In this document: positions 50,177-58,877 of the stretch, in pieces
Numbering within the stretch: the stretch's first letter is position 1
Layout: every line of letters begins with the position of its first letter
Notes under the pieces: generated by a model
Databases searched by the model: none
What the model was told of the DNA's origin: nothing
Seen by the model: the letters and a program-made list of their open reading frames with translations, nothing else
Program-made: the position numbers and the translations under genes
Virus record (IMG/VR): IMGVR_UViG_3300006921_000010
Span: 1-64,000 of that record
Reading direction: 5' to 3' (one strand)
Length of the DNA stretch: 64,000 nucleotides
Origin: a virus

Positions 50177-50637
50177 AGGCTCAAATGATGATTTTGTTAA
50201 TATTGTCTACATTATTAGCAGGGTGTGCAGATGCAATACCTGACCCTGATGATGTGTATAGTGAAGATGATACTATCCAGAAGGATTGGGTTATACTATC
50301 AGGTAATTTTACTCTAGTGTTTGATAACACTACTGATAACCTAACCTTACTAGAAGCACCTACTATATTGTTAGAAACTAACAGGACGTATGGTTTATTA
50401 GAAGTTAAAAGGTTTAACTATACAGCAGAACATCTTAGTTTTGAAGTAATTAATAATACCGTTAGGTTCTACAATTATTCATTTAACATGAATGGTTACT
50501 TAGAACAAGATGGCTTACACTTTAACGAAGGACTAGCACCTGATTGGGGTGATGCTACACTTAAGTTTGCCTCATTCCCTTTTGATATAACTGTTCACTA
50601 TGAAGTAGAGTATCGAGTTTGGGATGGAAGAGAATGA
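50173..50637 (+). CDS. Secreted lipoprotein with many N-glycosylation sequons
   Basis: Signal peptide MKAQMMILLILSTLLAGC with a lipobox Cys (LAGC) at residue 18. The 136-residue exported part is beta-rich and has sequons NFT, NTT, NLT, NRT, NYT, NNT and NYS. An early viral surface lipoprotein could block superinfection or alter the host envelope; this is inference. Confidence 0.78.
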   Translation: MKAQMMILLILSTLLAGCADAIPDPDDVYSEDDTIQKDWVILSGNFTLVFDNTTDNLTLLEAPTILLETNRTYGLLEVKRFNYTAEHLSFEVINNTVRFYNYSFNMNGYLEQDGLHFNEGLAPDWGDATLKFASFPFDITVHYEVEYRVWDGRE

Positions 50638-51053
50638 AGACTAATGCTGTAACTATACGTTTTCCCGCACCTTTACCTGCTGAAGTGCCATGTCCTATAT
50701 GTTCCTTAGAAGAAGGAAAGAAAGGACTTGGTTGTAAAGTATGTGAGTTTGAAGGAAAACTGTTGATAACAGTAGATGCTAAAATACCTATACAAAGGGG
50801 ACATATCATAAAGTATGTTTCAGATAATCTAAGTGTTATAGCATCTGAATTAACAAGAGTTACAGGGTTAGTTCCAGAAGTTAATACTCTGGAAATAATA
50901 GATAAATCAGAAGATGGTGGCGTTGGACAATATGAGATTGTTCAGGTTAGTAGTCTAGGTGGGGCAGTTTGGATAGCCAATAGGTTAGATGAGTTTGCTT
51001 CACCTAGATACTTCTACACCAATAAAGAATTAAAAGATTTTAAAGGTAGTTAA
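50634..51053 (+). CDS. 139-residue zinc-binding hypothetical protein
   Basis: The start ATG 50634 (MKTNAVTIRF) overlaps the previous stop. CPIC ... CKVCEFEG (residues about 19-40) is a DnaJ-like zinc knuckle pair; the remainder is alpha/beta. Unrecognised. Confidence 0.72.
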   Translation: MKTNAVTIRFPAPLPAEVPCPICSLEEGKKGLGCKVCEFEGKLLITVDAKIPIQRGHIIKYVSDNLSVIASELTRVTGLVPEVNTLEIIDKSEDGGVGQYEIVQVSSLGGAVWIANRLDEFASPRYFYTNKELKDFKGS

Positions 51054-51054
51054 T

Positions 51055-51291
51055 ATGAATAATGAAAAGATAATAGCAAGAATACCTAGAAGTGCTACAC
51101 AAGAATTAGTAGTAAGGACAGGAGAGTATTGGAATATAGAAATCGTTGATATGCGTTGGTATAACAACGGCTCAGTTACCCGTAAAGGGTTAAGAGTAAA
51201 TATGGAAGAAGCCATAACATTAGTTAGGGCATTAGAAAAGATAGTTGGTAAAAATGATAATAAGTCAAAGGAAATTGAAAGAGAAAATTAA
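51055..51291 (+). CDS. PC4/Sub1-like ssDNA-binding protein
   Basis: A 78-residue protein matching the PC4 core: RTGEYWNIEIVDMRWY, then NGSVTRKGLRVNMEEAITLVRALEKI. Such proteins bind single-stranded DNA as dimers and assist transcription or repair. It lies with TFB and possible histone-fold genes. Confidence 0.75.
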   Translation: MNNEKIIARIPRSATQELVVRTGEYWNIEIVDMRWYNNGSVTRKGLRVNMEEAITLVRALEKIVGKNDNKSKEIEREN

Positions 51292-51520
51292 AGAAAAACT
51301 ACCACCAAAGACTCATGTTCGTGAAGGTGTTTACGAATTGATGAGTGAAATAATGGAAGTAGAATTAGATTCGCTGTTAGAAGCAATACTAATTGATTAT
51401 AGTAATGGTGGCGATAAAGCCATAAGAAAGTCCCACGTTTATACAGCATGGGCGAAGCAAATAATAAAATTAAATAGAGGTAATAAAAATGACATTGAGC
51501 ATATTTTCAAGAATGAATGA
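51254..51520 (+). CDS. 88-residue protein, possible histone fold
   Basis: I use ATG 51254 (MIISQRKLKEKIKEKL). Residues about 20-75 (HVREGVYELMSEIMEVELDSLLEAILIDYSNGGDKAIRKSHVYTA) follow the histone-fold order: short helix, long helix ending in NGGDK-x-I, then short helix with HV-x-x-A. Overlaps the ligase gene. Pattern-level evidence only. Confidence 0.6.
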   Translation: MIISQRKLKEKIKEKLPPKTHVREGVYELMSEIMEVELDSLLEAILIDYSNGGDKAIRKSHVYTAWAKQIIKLNRGNKNDIEHIFKNE

Positions 51521-53030
51521 GAGATTAGAAGGAATCACACCAAAGGAACAAGTAGAAGAGTTAAGTAATTCTTTAAGTGCTTTTATTGGTGATGATAAGG
51601 CGTTAGTAATACAGATACTTGCACTAGAGTATGATGTGAATAACATAGGTGAAACTAGGGCAAAGGCATGGGTTGCTAAAGCACTAGGTATATTTGATGA
51701 GGAATTAGATTCATACATCCATACATGGGGCGACATAGGAGAAGCAGTCTATGAATTAGATACAGGTAATGAGAACGATTCTAAACTATCAATTAAACAA
51801 CTACATCGTTTGTTAAGTTTAGATTGTTCAAGAATCAATAGTCATTCATATGATTTATTTTCCGAAGCGTTGTCTTTTATGAGTGCTAGAGAGAAGAAGT
51901 GGTTTCTACGTTATTGGCTACACAAGCCAAGAAACGGAGTGCATACTACAATTCCAAAGAAGGCAATGGCTAGGTATTATGGTAAAGGTGTAAGAGAGAT
52001 TAATAAATACGCGCAATACAATTCATTATATGAGATATGTTTAGATTTAGAAGCAGGTAATGTTCCTGAATGTAAACTAAAACACGGGCAGTTTGTAACT
52101 CCTATGCTAGCAAAGGCTAGAAAAGGTGCTGAAAAACCAGATAAGTATATTATTGATATTAAGTATGATGGTAATAGGTATATTATACATAAGAAGGATA
52201 AACACATAATTATCTTTAATCGTAAAGGCAATATAGCAACAGACCAATACCCAGATATTGTTGAGATAGTCAAAGAGTTTAATGGAGATATGATATTAGA
52301 TAGTGAAATATATCCTATCAATAGAGATGGTTCACCTGCTGAACACAAGATGTTAGGTAAGAGAGTCCACAAGAAAGACAAAGCGGAGGCAGTGCGAGAA
52401 TGTCCTGTTAATCTTGCTGTGTTTGATGTATTATCTTTCAATGGAATCTCATTGTTGGTAGAAACACAAGAAGTAAGAATGAAGAAACTATTAGAAGTAG
52501 TGCCTAAAGAATATCAAACACATATCTTTGAGGATGACACTATCAAATCAGCATATAACAAAGCAATTGATTGGGGCTATGAAGGTATAATGATTAAAGA
52601 TGCATCTATGATTTATGAGGCAGGTAAAAGAAGTAAAGGTTGGTTGAAATATAAACCACCACGCATTGAATTAGATGTAGTAATAACTTCTGGCACATAT
52701 GGTAAAGGAACAAGAACAGGGTTGTTTGGTTCATTTGGTATATCAGTTAAAGAAGGTAGTAATTATGTCAATGTAGGTAAAGTAGGTACAGGGTTTTCTG
52801 ATGAAGAATTAGTATGGCTAACTAATGAACTTAGAAAGAGCATTGATAGAATGGATAATGGTGTGTATTATTTCCTACCTAGAATTGTATTACAAGTAAC
52901 AAGTGATTTAGTTACGAATGATGCAGATGGTAATATAGGATTAAGATTTCCTAGAAGCATGAGAGTAAGACATGATAAGTTTGCTAGTGATGTGGACACC
53001 ATACAAACAGTTAGGGAGATGATGTTATGA
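51489..53030 (+). CDS. lig: ATP-dependent DNA ligase (replication operon)
   Basis: A 513-residue ligase. Residues 1-200 form the N-terminal DNA-binding domain; motif I is DIKYDGNRYII (Lys near 221), followed by FNRKGN, DMILDSEIYP, WGYEGIMIKDAS and GWLKYKPPR. It seals nicks during viral replication. It is the second ligase of the window and is closer to normal archaeal/viral length than the 843-residue one at 4207. Confidence 0.92.
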   Translation: MTLSIFSRMNERLEGITPKEQVEELSNSLSAFIGDDKALVIQILALEYDVNNIGETRAKAWVAKALGIFDEELDSYIHTWGDIGEAVYELDTGNENDSKLSIKQLHRLLSLDCSRINSHSYDLFSEALSFMSAREKKWFLRYWLHKPRNGVHTTIPKKAMARYYGKGVREINKYAQYNSLYEICLDLEAGNVPECKLKHGQFVTPMLAKARKGAEKPDKYIIDIKYDGNRYIIHKKDKHIIIFNRKGNIATDQYPDIVEIVKEFNGDMILDSEIYPINRDGSPAEHKMLGKRVHKKDKAEAVRECPVNLAVFDVLSFNGISLLVETQEVRMKKLLEVVPKEYQTHIFEDDTIKSAYNKAIDWGYEGIMIKDASMIYEAGKRSKGWLKYKPPRIELDVVITSGTYGKGTRTGLFGSFGISVKEGSNYVNVGKVGTGFSDEELVWLTNELRKSIDRMDNGVYYFLPRIVLQVTSDLVTNDADGNIGLRFPRSMRVRHDKFASDVDTIQTVREMML

Positions 53031-53506
53031 TAGATATCGGGTCTATGACATTAATCGAAGCAATACCTTATACTTGTGTAAAAATCGAAGGTAGCGTGGC
53101 GTTTTTACAAAGAGTCGGTGAAGACAAGCGGGGTAGATTGAAAAAAATGGATGTTAAATTGGTTCCCTATGTTGATGAAAATAATCAACTAGTAATTCCA
53201 AAACCGCCACCTATGAACAGGAAGAAAATGACACGTTTTCATTATATGAAAGCAATTAAAGATGAGATAGATTTACCCGTTTCACATGACTTGGCTTATT
53301 TTATTGCTGAACAATTAGACACTTTAATTAGAGACTTAGCCGTGAAAGCACAACAGAATGCACAGTATAGAAATGATGATAGGATAACTCCCAATCATTG
53401 GTATAACCTACAATTGGGTATGCATCAAGGTGATGGTTATTGGCCTTCACATAAAGGAATAGCAAAAGAATATAAAGAATATTTGAGGGGAAATGATGTC
53501 ATTTAA
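53027..53506 (+). CDS. 159-residue protein, possible histone fold
   Basis: The N-terminal 70 residues are beta-rich. Residues about 75-135 (FHYMKAIKDEIDLPVSHDLAYFIAEQLDTLIRDL...NDDRITPNHW) look like a histone fold with the usual V-S ... D start and R-I-T-P-x-H before the last helix. Four-base overlap with the ligase gene. Family call is tentative. Confidence 0.62.
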   Translation: MIDIGSMTLIEAIPYTCVKIEGSVAFLQRVGEDKRGRLKKMDVKLVPYVDENNQLVIPKPPPMNRKKMTRFHYMKAIKDEIDLPVSHDLAYFIAEQLDTLIRDLAVKAQQNAQYRNDDRITPNHWYNLQLGMHQGDGYWPSHKGIAKEYKEYLRGNDVI

Positions 53507-53897
53507 TACTGATGAATTGCGAGGTATTTTAGTATCAATCGCTAAACCAGAAATACATATTGGTCGCTCAGATAGTATTCAAATAGGATATAGAGTTAGA
53601 GTTAGAGTAAACATAAGAGGCTCTGATAATTTTCTAATATGGATAGAGCGAGCATTATTAATGAAAGGTATTGAATCTAAATATAAAAAGATAGAACATA
53701 AAAGTAGACCTAGACCCATACTAACAATTAGCGGTTTAGTAAATCTTTGGAAACTATCGGAATTAATTCCTAAAAATATGCCCGATGCTAAGAATGCGTG
53801 GGGTGATTTTAGAGAAGTAATTACTCTTATGGACGAAGGTAAACATCATACCTTAGAAGGTTTAGAAAGAATCTTACAAATAAAAGGAGAGTTATGA
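53493..53897 (+). CDS. Degenerate LAGLIDADG-like domain protein
   Basis: A 134-residue protein resembling archaeal LAGLIDADG proteins outside the catalytic helix: IQIGYRVRVRVNI, ALLMKGIESKYKK, PILTISGLVNLWKLSELIP, and HHTLEGLERILQI. The catalytic DADG acid is not evident in LRGILVSIAKPE, so it may be a DNA-binding relic. The start may be either of two adjacent ATGs. Confidence 0.6.
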   Translation: MMSFNTDELRGILVSIAKPEIHIGRSDSIQIGYRVRVRVNIRGSDNFLIWIERALLMKGIESKYKKIEHKSRPRPILTISGLVNLWKLSELIPKNMPDAKNAWGDFREVITLMDEGKHHTLEGLERILQIKGEL

Positions 53898-54115
53898 TGA
53901 AGGACTTTACTTCTGATGACATTGTGCTTTTAGAAAAGTCTGTCAAGCAAACGCTTGAACATGGCTGTAAAGAATGTAATTTTAGATACATTGCATTCTC
54001 TACAAACGTATCACTAGAACCTAACGGAACCAAGTGTTTTTTTCTGGAAGTAGAATGTCCTAACTGTGGTGCTGAATATACAGACATTATGGCAATGAGG
54101 GATAAAAATGATTAA
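53894..54115 (+). CDS. 73-residue zinc-ribbon protein
   Basis: CKEC (about residue 25) and CPNCG (about 55) form a four-Cys ribbon with beta strands between. Overlaps both neighbours by several bases. Function unknown. Confidence 0.7.
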   Translation: MMKDFTSDDIVLLEKSVKQTLEHGCKECNFRYIAFSTNVSLEPNGTKCFFLEVECPNCGAEYTDIMAMRDKND

Positions 54116-54950
54116 TATAAATACAAATAGAGCAATAATAATAGTAGGAAAAACAGGCACAGGTAAAACAACTAAAGCATTAGAGATGTTGCCTGTTAAT
54201 CCTATTATTAAATATGCAGATGAATATGACATAGATGATAATTTTAGTATACCTAGAGATAGAGGCATACTAATCGAAGAGGTTCACTTTAAACCTAACA
54301 TAGAGTTGATAACTAAAACTCTATTAGAATATAAAGGACAAATAGTTTTGACATCACTAAATCAAAAAGATGTCCCTAAATCTATATTTACAATGTGTAA
54401 ATTAAAGAGAGCAGGTAGCACAAATCATGTGAATAAAGAATTACTAGAGAAGGGTTGTTTGCATAGAACGATTGACACTTATCAATTGGATAAGAGCATA
54501 TTTGATTTAACATATGACTTCGCTAAGAATAAAGATAGAGAGTTAGTGATAAAACATTTAAAGCACAACAAGCCTTTTGATGAGCAGATATTATCTTGGT
54601 TACAAGATGTAGTAGGTATTTCTAAAATATCATATCTTGATGCTAAGGTCAAGCGCAAGTGGTCTTCAAATTACTTGTTTGAATTATTGGGCTATTCCCA
54701 TGATGGGAAATATACGGGGAAAATTACATTCCCTTCAAGAAGGACTTATGATAAACGCCCCCTTCTTTGTAGAAAACTAGGTCTTAGAAAAATAGATTAT
54801 GGCTTAATTGATTTATTAAAACAAGACCCTGAGTTTCAAAACTACATTTATTCTAAACTAACCAAAGTAGATAGAGTAAAGGTTGGCGTTACCAAGAAAG
54901 TAAAAGTAGAGAAGACAGATGCTTCACAATTAACATTAGGTGATTTTTAA
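54108..54950 (+). CDS. P-loop ATPase with C-terminal PIP-box
   Basis: A 280-residue protein with Walker A VGKTGTGKTT (residues 13-22) and a probable Walker B in GILIEEVHF. The last residues, ASQLTLGDF, fit the PCNA-interacting pattern Q-x-x-[LI]-x-x-[FY]. Basic residues precede it. A PIP-box plus an adjacent RFC small subunit and PCNA suggests a clamp-associated ATPase, perhaps a much diverged partner of the clamp loader; a different PCNA-tethered motor is equally possible. Confidence 0.75.
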   Translation: MININTNRAIIIVGKTGTGKTTKALEMLPVNPIIKYADEYDIDDNFSIPRDRGILIEEVHFKPNIELITKTLLEYKGQIVLTSLNQKDVPKSIFTMCKLKRAGSTNHVNKELLEKGCLHRTIDTYQLDKSIFDLTYDFAKNKDRELVIKHLKHNKPFDEQILSWLQDVVGISKISYLDAKVKRKWSSNYLFELLGYSHDGKYTGKITFPSRRTYDKRPLLCRKLGLRKIDYGLIDLLKQDPEFQNYIYSKLTKVDRVKVGVTKKVKVEKTDASQLTLGDF

Positions 54951-55219
54951 TGGCAGGACATAATAAGAATACATATCGCATGATAGCAATACATGAGTTT
55001 GCTGATACCTTGAAAGAACGTGAACAGTTTCACATTACTCAATGTGTAGAGTTTCTTAATACTAGAAAGGCAATAGGGACTAATAGACCACATAAGCAAA
55101 CTCAAACTGATAGTAGACAACTACCAATGTTATTAAGAAATACAGGTATGTTTACAAGTCTTGGCTACGGTAAATGGAGATTTATTGGTGTGCCAATTAG
55201 TAGGAGGAAAAAACAATGA
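54950..55219 (+). CDS. 89-residue basic protein, possible winged helix
   Basis: Starts MAGHNKNTYRMIAIHEFAD; the order helix, helix, SRQLPMLLRNTGMFTSLGYGKWRFIGVP is compatible with a winged helix. One-base overlap with the ATPase gene. Unrecognised. Confidence 0.65.
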   Translation: MAGHNKNTYRMIAIHEFADTLKEREQFHITQCVEFLNTRKAIGTNRPHKQTQTDSRQLPMLLRNTGMFTSLGYGKWRFIGVPISRRKKQ

Positions 55220-55788
55220 ATATATTTATTTTAGACAATGACCCAACAGAATGTGCTAAACTTATGATAAACAAGCACGTAGTAAAAATGCCAACTGAAA
55301 GTATGCAAATGCTTTCAACTAATGCAAACCATTTAGGTTTCAATAGTCCGTATAAACCTGTGATGTTAAACCATCCCTGCACTATATGGGCTAGAAAAAG
55401 TAAAGATAACTTTCAATTTTTGTTAGACCACACAGATGCATTATGTAAAGAATATACTATACGTTATGGTAAGAAACATAAAGTAGAAACTACGTTATTA
55501 GAGTATCAAGATACATGGCAATCTGTATTAGATGTATTGCCCGATATTGGTTTAACTCCATTTGCTGTGGCTATAAGCCCAAATATGAATTGTAGAAAAT
55601 TAGATGGGTTTGACGATATGTCAGTAGCAGATAAATATCGCAACTACTACATAGAAGATAAGTGGTGGTTTGCAGAATGGAAAACACAAGAGCCAGAATG
55701 GTGGCCTAAAAACCATTACAATATAAAAATGAATGAAATAGAAATGAGGAGGAATAAGAATGTTATGGACAGAAAAATACAGGCCTAA
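55216..55788 (+). CDS. Conserved phage protein of the FILDxDPxxCA type
   Basis: A 190-residue protein with IFILDNDPTECAKLMINKHVVKMPTESMQML, NHPCTIWAR, and AISPNMNC-type segments. This pattern is familiar from many marine phage proteins of uncertain role, some annotated as DNA glycosylase-like; I do not assign an activity. AGGAGG precedes ATG 55216. Confidence 0.75.
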   Translation: MNIFILDNDPTECAKLMINKHVVKMPTESMQMLSTNANHLGFNSPYKPVMLNHPCTIWARKSKDNFQFLLDHTDALCKEYTIRYGKKHKVETTLLEYQDTWQSVLDVLPDIGLTPFAVAISPNMNCRKLDGFDDMSVADKYRNYYIEDKWWFAEWKTQEPEWWPKNHYNIKMNEIEMRRNKNVMDRKIQA

Positions 55789-56689
55789 GATATTAGATGA
55801 AATTATAGGACAAGATAAGTTTGTTGCTGATGCAACACATTGGGGAACCGATTATTATGGTGTTATTACAACCATGCCTAATGTTATACTATACGGTGTA
55901 GCAGGTGTAGGTAAAACTGCGGCGGCTCATGTGATTGCTAATAAATTACTAGGCGACAATAAGAAATCAAACTTCTTTGAGATTAACGCATCAGATGATA
56001 GAAAGTTAGAGACAGTAAGAACAACAATAAAAGATATAGCCATGTCTATGAAAATAGGTGATGTGCCTCACAAGATAATACTGCTAGATGAAATGGATGG
56101 TATGACTCCTGATGCTCAGAATGCACTAAAGCGTGTGATGGAAAGATACAGCCACAATTGTAGATTCATAATTACTTGTAATCGTAGACATAAGATAATA
56201 CCGCCGCTACAATCTAGGTGTGCTAATTATCATTTTACCCGTTTATCCGATGCCGATGTGAAAGAAGTTTTGGTATCTGTCTTGGAAAGAGAAGGGAAAC
56301 CCACGCCAGATTCTTCAGATTTCGACACCTTTATTAGTAGCCTTCAAGGTGATATTCGTAGGGGACTAACTGAACTTCAAGCCTCAGTTAATAGTGATAC
56401 CCCGATAACAATACTAATAGAAAGAACACATGCACCTTACAAAGAAATAATGTCATTGGTTCTAAATAAAGATTATAATAAGGCTCTCAATCAAATGCAT
56501 AAATTAGTATACTTATCGGTAGATATGAAAGTAATATGTCAAAGTTTACATGATACGGTGATTGATATGAATGATTTAGATAACGGCCAGAAGTTTAAGT
56601 ATCTTAGAGTTATAGGTGAAGCCGAATGGAGAAGTAATAATATGACACCAAAGATACTATCTTCTTGGATGATAGGACAGATGATATAA
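55760..56689 (+). CDS. rfcS: Replication factor C small subunit (clamp loader)
   Basis: A 309-residue AAA+ protein: N-terminal WTEKYRPKILDEIIGQ, Walker A YGVAGVGKTAAA (about 47-58), Walker B ILLDEMDGM, sensor 1 FIITCNR, and the Arg-finger SRC in LQSRCANYHF. The C-terminal collar (about 220-309) is present. It opens the PCNA-like ring at 59754 onto primer ends. Confidence 0.93.
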   Translation: MLWTEKYRPKILDEIIGQDKFVADATHWGTDYYGVITTMPNVILYGVAGVGKTAAAHVIANKLLGDNKKSNFFEINASDDRKLETVRTTIKDIAMSMKIGDVPHKIILLDEMDGMTPDAQNALKRVMERYSHNCRFIITCNRRHKIIPPLQSRCANYHFTRLSDADVKEVLVSVLEREGKPTPDSSDFDTFISSLQGDIRRGLTELQASVNSDTPITILIERTHAPYKEIMSLVLNKDYNKALNQMHKLVYLSVDMKVICQSLHDTVIDMNDLDNGQKFKYLRVIGEAEWRSNNMTPKILSSWMIGQMI

Positions 56690-56763
56690 TGGATGTTGGA
56701 GTATTACTTATATTTACGTTTATATTATATTGGTGGATGACAAAGGATAGACAATATTATTAG
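56689..56763 (+). CDS. 24-residue single-span membrane peptide
   Basis: Read from the sequence: MDVGVLLIFTFILYWWMTKDRQYY, one hydrophobic segment with a basic end, coupled to rfcS by TAATG overlap. A small regulator of a membrane protein is plausible; the following gene is also membrane-bound. Confidence 0.5.
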   Translation: MDVGVLLIFTFILYWWMTKDRQYY

Positions 56764-56774
56764 GAGGAAAAAGA

Positions 56775-57011
56775 ATGAAGAAATTATTTGACTTTAACAA
56801 TGATGGTAAAGTAGACAAAGAAGATTTCAAACACCTTATGTTAAGGTATGAAATAATTCTATTGGGAGGTATGGCATTAATTATATTGCCTATACTAAAC
56901 TCAATGGGAGTAATAGAAGTAGATTCTGATACGTTCTGGGTTTTGGCAGGTATTGTCATTAGCGCAGAAGCAGTATTAGAAATCATACACGAAAGGAGGA
57001 AAAAAGAATGA
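56775..57011 (+). CDS. EF-hand two-span membrane protein
   Basis: A 78-residue protein with an EF-hand or dockerin loop DFNNDGKVDKEDF (residues 6-18) followed by two hydrophobic helices (about 26-44 and 54-70) and a basic tail. Calcium could control it. Strong GGAGG site upstream. Confidence 0.72.
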   Translation: MKKLFDFNNDGKVDKEDFKHLMLRYEIILLGGMALIILPILNSMGVIEVDSDTFWVLAGIVISAEAVLEIIHERRKKE

Positions 57012-57262
57012 TTGAAAATGACATGGATGCTGATGCATTCTATGCTGATGAAATGATGAAAACAGAAAAACCTGTATATGCAGGTAGTAAAGACTATGCT
57101 ACAAACAGCATACGTTGTGAAGACATTCGGATAAATAATGCTGATGGTGATACATTAGTTAGACTTTATTTAGATGATAGTAAACATGCATTCGCACACT
57201 TAACGGTGTCCGTAAAGGATAATAGTATTGTAATGCGAATACTAAACGAGGAAGAAAGATGA
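57008..57262 (+). CDS. 84-residue acidic hypothetical protein
   Basis: Starts MIENDMDADAFYADEMM; acidic N-terminus, then a beta-rich part (DGDTLVRLYLDD). Overlaps neighbours by four bases. Unrecognised. Confidence 0.68.
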   Translation: MIENDMDADAFYADEMMKTEKPVYAGSKDYATNSIRCEDIRINNADGDTLVRLYLDDSKHAFAHLTVSVKDNSIVMRILNEEER

Positions 57263-57354
57263 GCCAATCTTGGGAATCGTATAAAAAAGCAAAAAAGAAA
57301 TGGCTAGAAAGAAAAAAAGGAAGTAATAAAAATGGAAGAACAAATAGTAAATGA
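57259..57354 (+). CDS. 31-residue Lys-rich peptide
   Basis: Read from the sequence: MSQSWESYKKAKKKWLERKKG..., overlapping the next gene start by 23 bases. ATGA coupling supports translation but it may be only a leader peptide. Confidence 0.45.
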   Translation: MSQSWESYKKAKKKWLERKKGSNKNGRTNSK

Positions 57355-58549
57355 AGTAAACAAGGCAGCAGAAATGTTGCAGATGGAAGTAAGTGAGGTA
57401 GAAGCAAAGTATATGGAAATATGCCAAGCAAATAACCTCGACCCTGTTGGTGATGTGTTATTAGCACGTTCATTATTCAGGCAATGGTTTAGCGGTGCTT
57501 ACCAATATAAAGATGCACCACAGCAAGAAACACGACAAAGCAATAGTTTGATTAAAGATGCAGTAGGATATTTTATCTCAGTTAGCGAACCTATGGATAT
57601 GGGTGCTAGAAGAAATGAACAGATTCTTGGCGAATATAAGAGAGACCAACATGGCACATTTAGCACAGGAAAAGTTGCTACTGCTAGGAAAGAAGGTGAG
57701 AGTTATGTTATCTCAAGAATGCACAATGGTGAACAACAAGATAAAACTCTATCAGCATTACCTGATAATAGCCACGAAGTAGAGTTTGGACAGTGGGTAA
57801 TACCATTGGATAACATACCTGCTTATGGTGAAAGAAAGAACAAGGCATACGGTAAACCTTTACCTGCTAGTCAAAGCAGAATGCAAGGGGTATTCTTGGG
57901 TGAAGTTGATGGTGAAAGTAATCTATATTACTTCTCTTACAAGGGAACATCTGCTAAGACATTTACACCAAGAACCTTTAAACTTCTAAGTATGGAAGTA
58001 ATTAAAGATAGTAATAACCCAAACCGTATATATGGTTTCAAGGATGGCACAGCAAACAGTTTGAAGTATAATGCTGATTTAGAAGAAGGTAGTAAATTAC
58101 CAGAACCAAGTGTTTCTGATATGCAGAATTATACAATGGAACATGCTATGAATAATTATAGCCCATTGATTGATGTTGGTATGTATCATACTAATGTTGC
58201 TGATAGAAACTATGCTGAGAAGTTTGTAATAACAGACGGAACAGTTACTAGCATGAACATGACACCTAATAGGTTAGGTAGTCGAAGAATAACAATTACC
58301 GATGTAAACTCGGATTATAGTTATGACGGTTCATGGGCGGGAACAACTTGTTGGATACCTGCACACTTAGACTTAGACTTTGGAATTAATTCAAATGTTT
58401 TAGTTGTGGGTAGGACTTCACAAGGAAGAAACGATGATGGTAGTTTTAGAGAAGTTTCTTTGAACCTTAGTGGAATACTTTGCATTAACAACATGGGGGT
58501 TGTAGCAGAACCATTTGAGGCAGAAGAAGAAGACCTAGATTGGTTCTGA
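57332..58549 (+). CDS. SSB/RPA-like protein with acidic C-terminal tip
   Basis: A 405-residue protein. The central and C-terminal parts are beta-rich (KLLSMEVIKDS; LDFGINSNVLVVGRTSQG; SLNLSGILCINN), compatible with OB folds. It ends EAEEEDLDWF, an acidic tip with a terminal aromatic, as in single-strand binding proteins that recruit partners. The adjacent Sak4-like, PCNA and polymerase genes support a replication role. The fold itself is inferred. Confidence 0.65.
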   Translation: MEEQIVNEVNKAAEMLQMEVSEVEAKYMEICQANNLDPVGDVLLARSLFRQWFSGAYQYKDAPQQETRQSNSLIKDAVGYFISVSEPMDMGARRNEQILGEYKRDQHGTFSTGKVATARKEGESYVISRMHNGEQQDKTLSALPDNSHEVEFGQWVIPLDNIPAYGERKNKAYGKPLPASQSRMQGVFLGEVDGESNLYYFSYKGTSAKTFTPRTFKLLSMEVIKDSNNPNRIYGFKDGTANSLKYNADLEEGSKLPEPSVSDMQNYTMEHAMNNYSPLIDVGMYHTNVADRNYAEKFVITDGTVTSMNMTPNRLGSRRITITDVNSDYSYDGSWAGTTCWIPAHLDLDFGINSNVLVVGRTSQGRNDDGSFREVSLNLSGILCINNMGVVAEPFEAEEEDLDWF

Positions 58550-58585
58550 AACCAATTGTATCTTATTGGTAGTAGCGACCAACGA

Positions 58586-58602
58586 GGGGGTGCAAAGCCC
58601 CC
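58586..58602 (+). terminator. G/C-rich intergenic hairpin
   Basis: GGGGG (58586-58590), TGCAAAG, CCCCC (58598-58602) after the SSB-like gene; TTGGT/ACCAA lies beside it. No U-tract follows, so it may attenuate rather than end transcription. Confidence 0.5.
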
Positions 58603-58625
58603 AACCAAATAAAGGAAGAAAAAAT

Positions 58626-58877
58626 ATGTATGAAATAACAGATAGAATAATACATGGTTCAAGTTTCGCAGTGGAACTTGATACCATAGAGTTTCTAACT
58701 ATGAGATTGAATGAAGAAACCAATGAATATTGGCTTAAGATGCATTTACCCTCAAGTAAAGAAATAAGATTGAAAGTCAGCGAGACTGATGTAAGAAACA
58801 TTGTAGAACAATGGACACAAAATGGAAATATTGATTTAAATATAGGTGATGAAAATTATGGATTGGACAAAAGATAG
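58626..58877 (+). CDS. 83-residue hypothetical protein
   Basis: The start ATG 58626 (MYEITDRIIHGSSF) follows AAGGAAG. Alpha/beta, acidic. Overlaps the ATPase gene by 20 bases. Unrecognised. Confidence 0.7.
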   Translation: MYEITDRIIHGSSFAVELDTIEFLTMRLNEETNEYWLKMHLPSSKEIRLKVSETDVRNIVEQWTQNGNIDLNIGDENYGLDKR

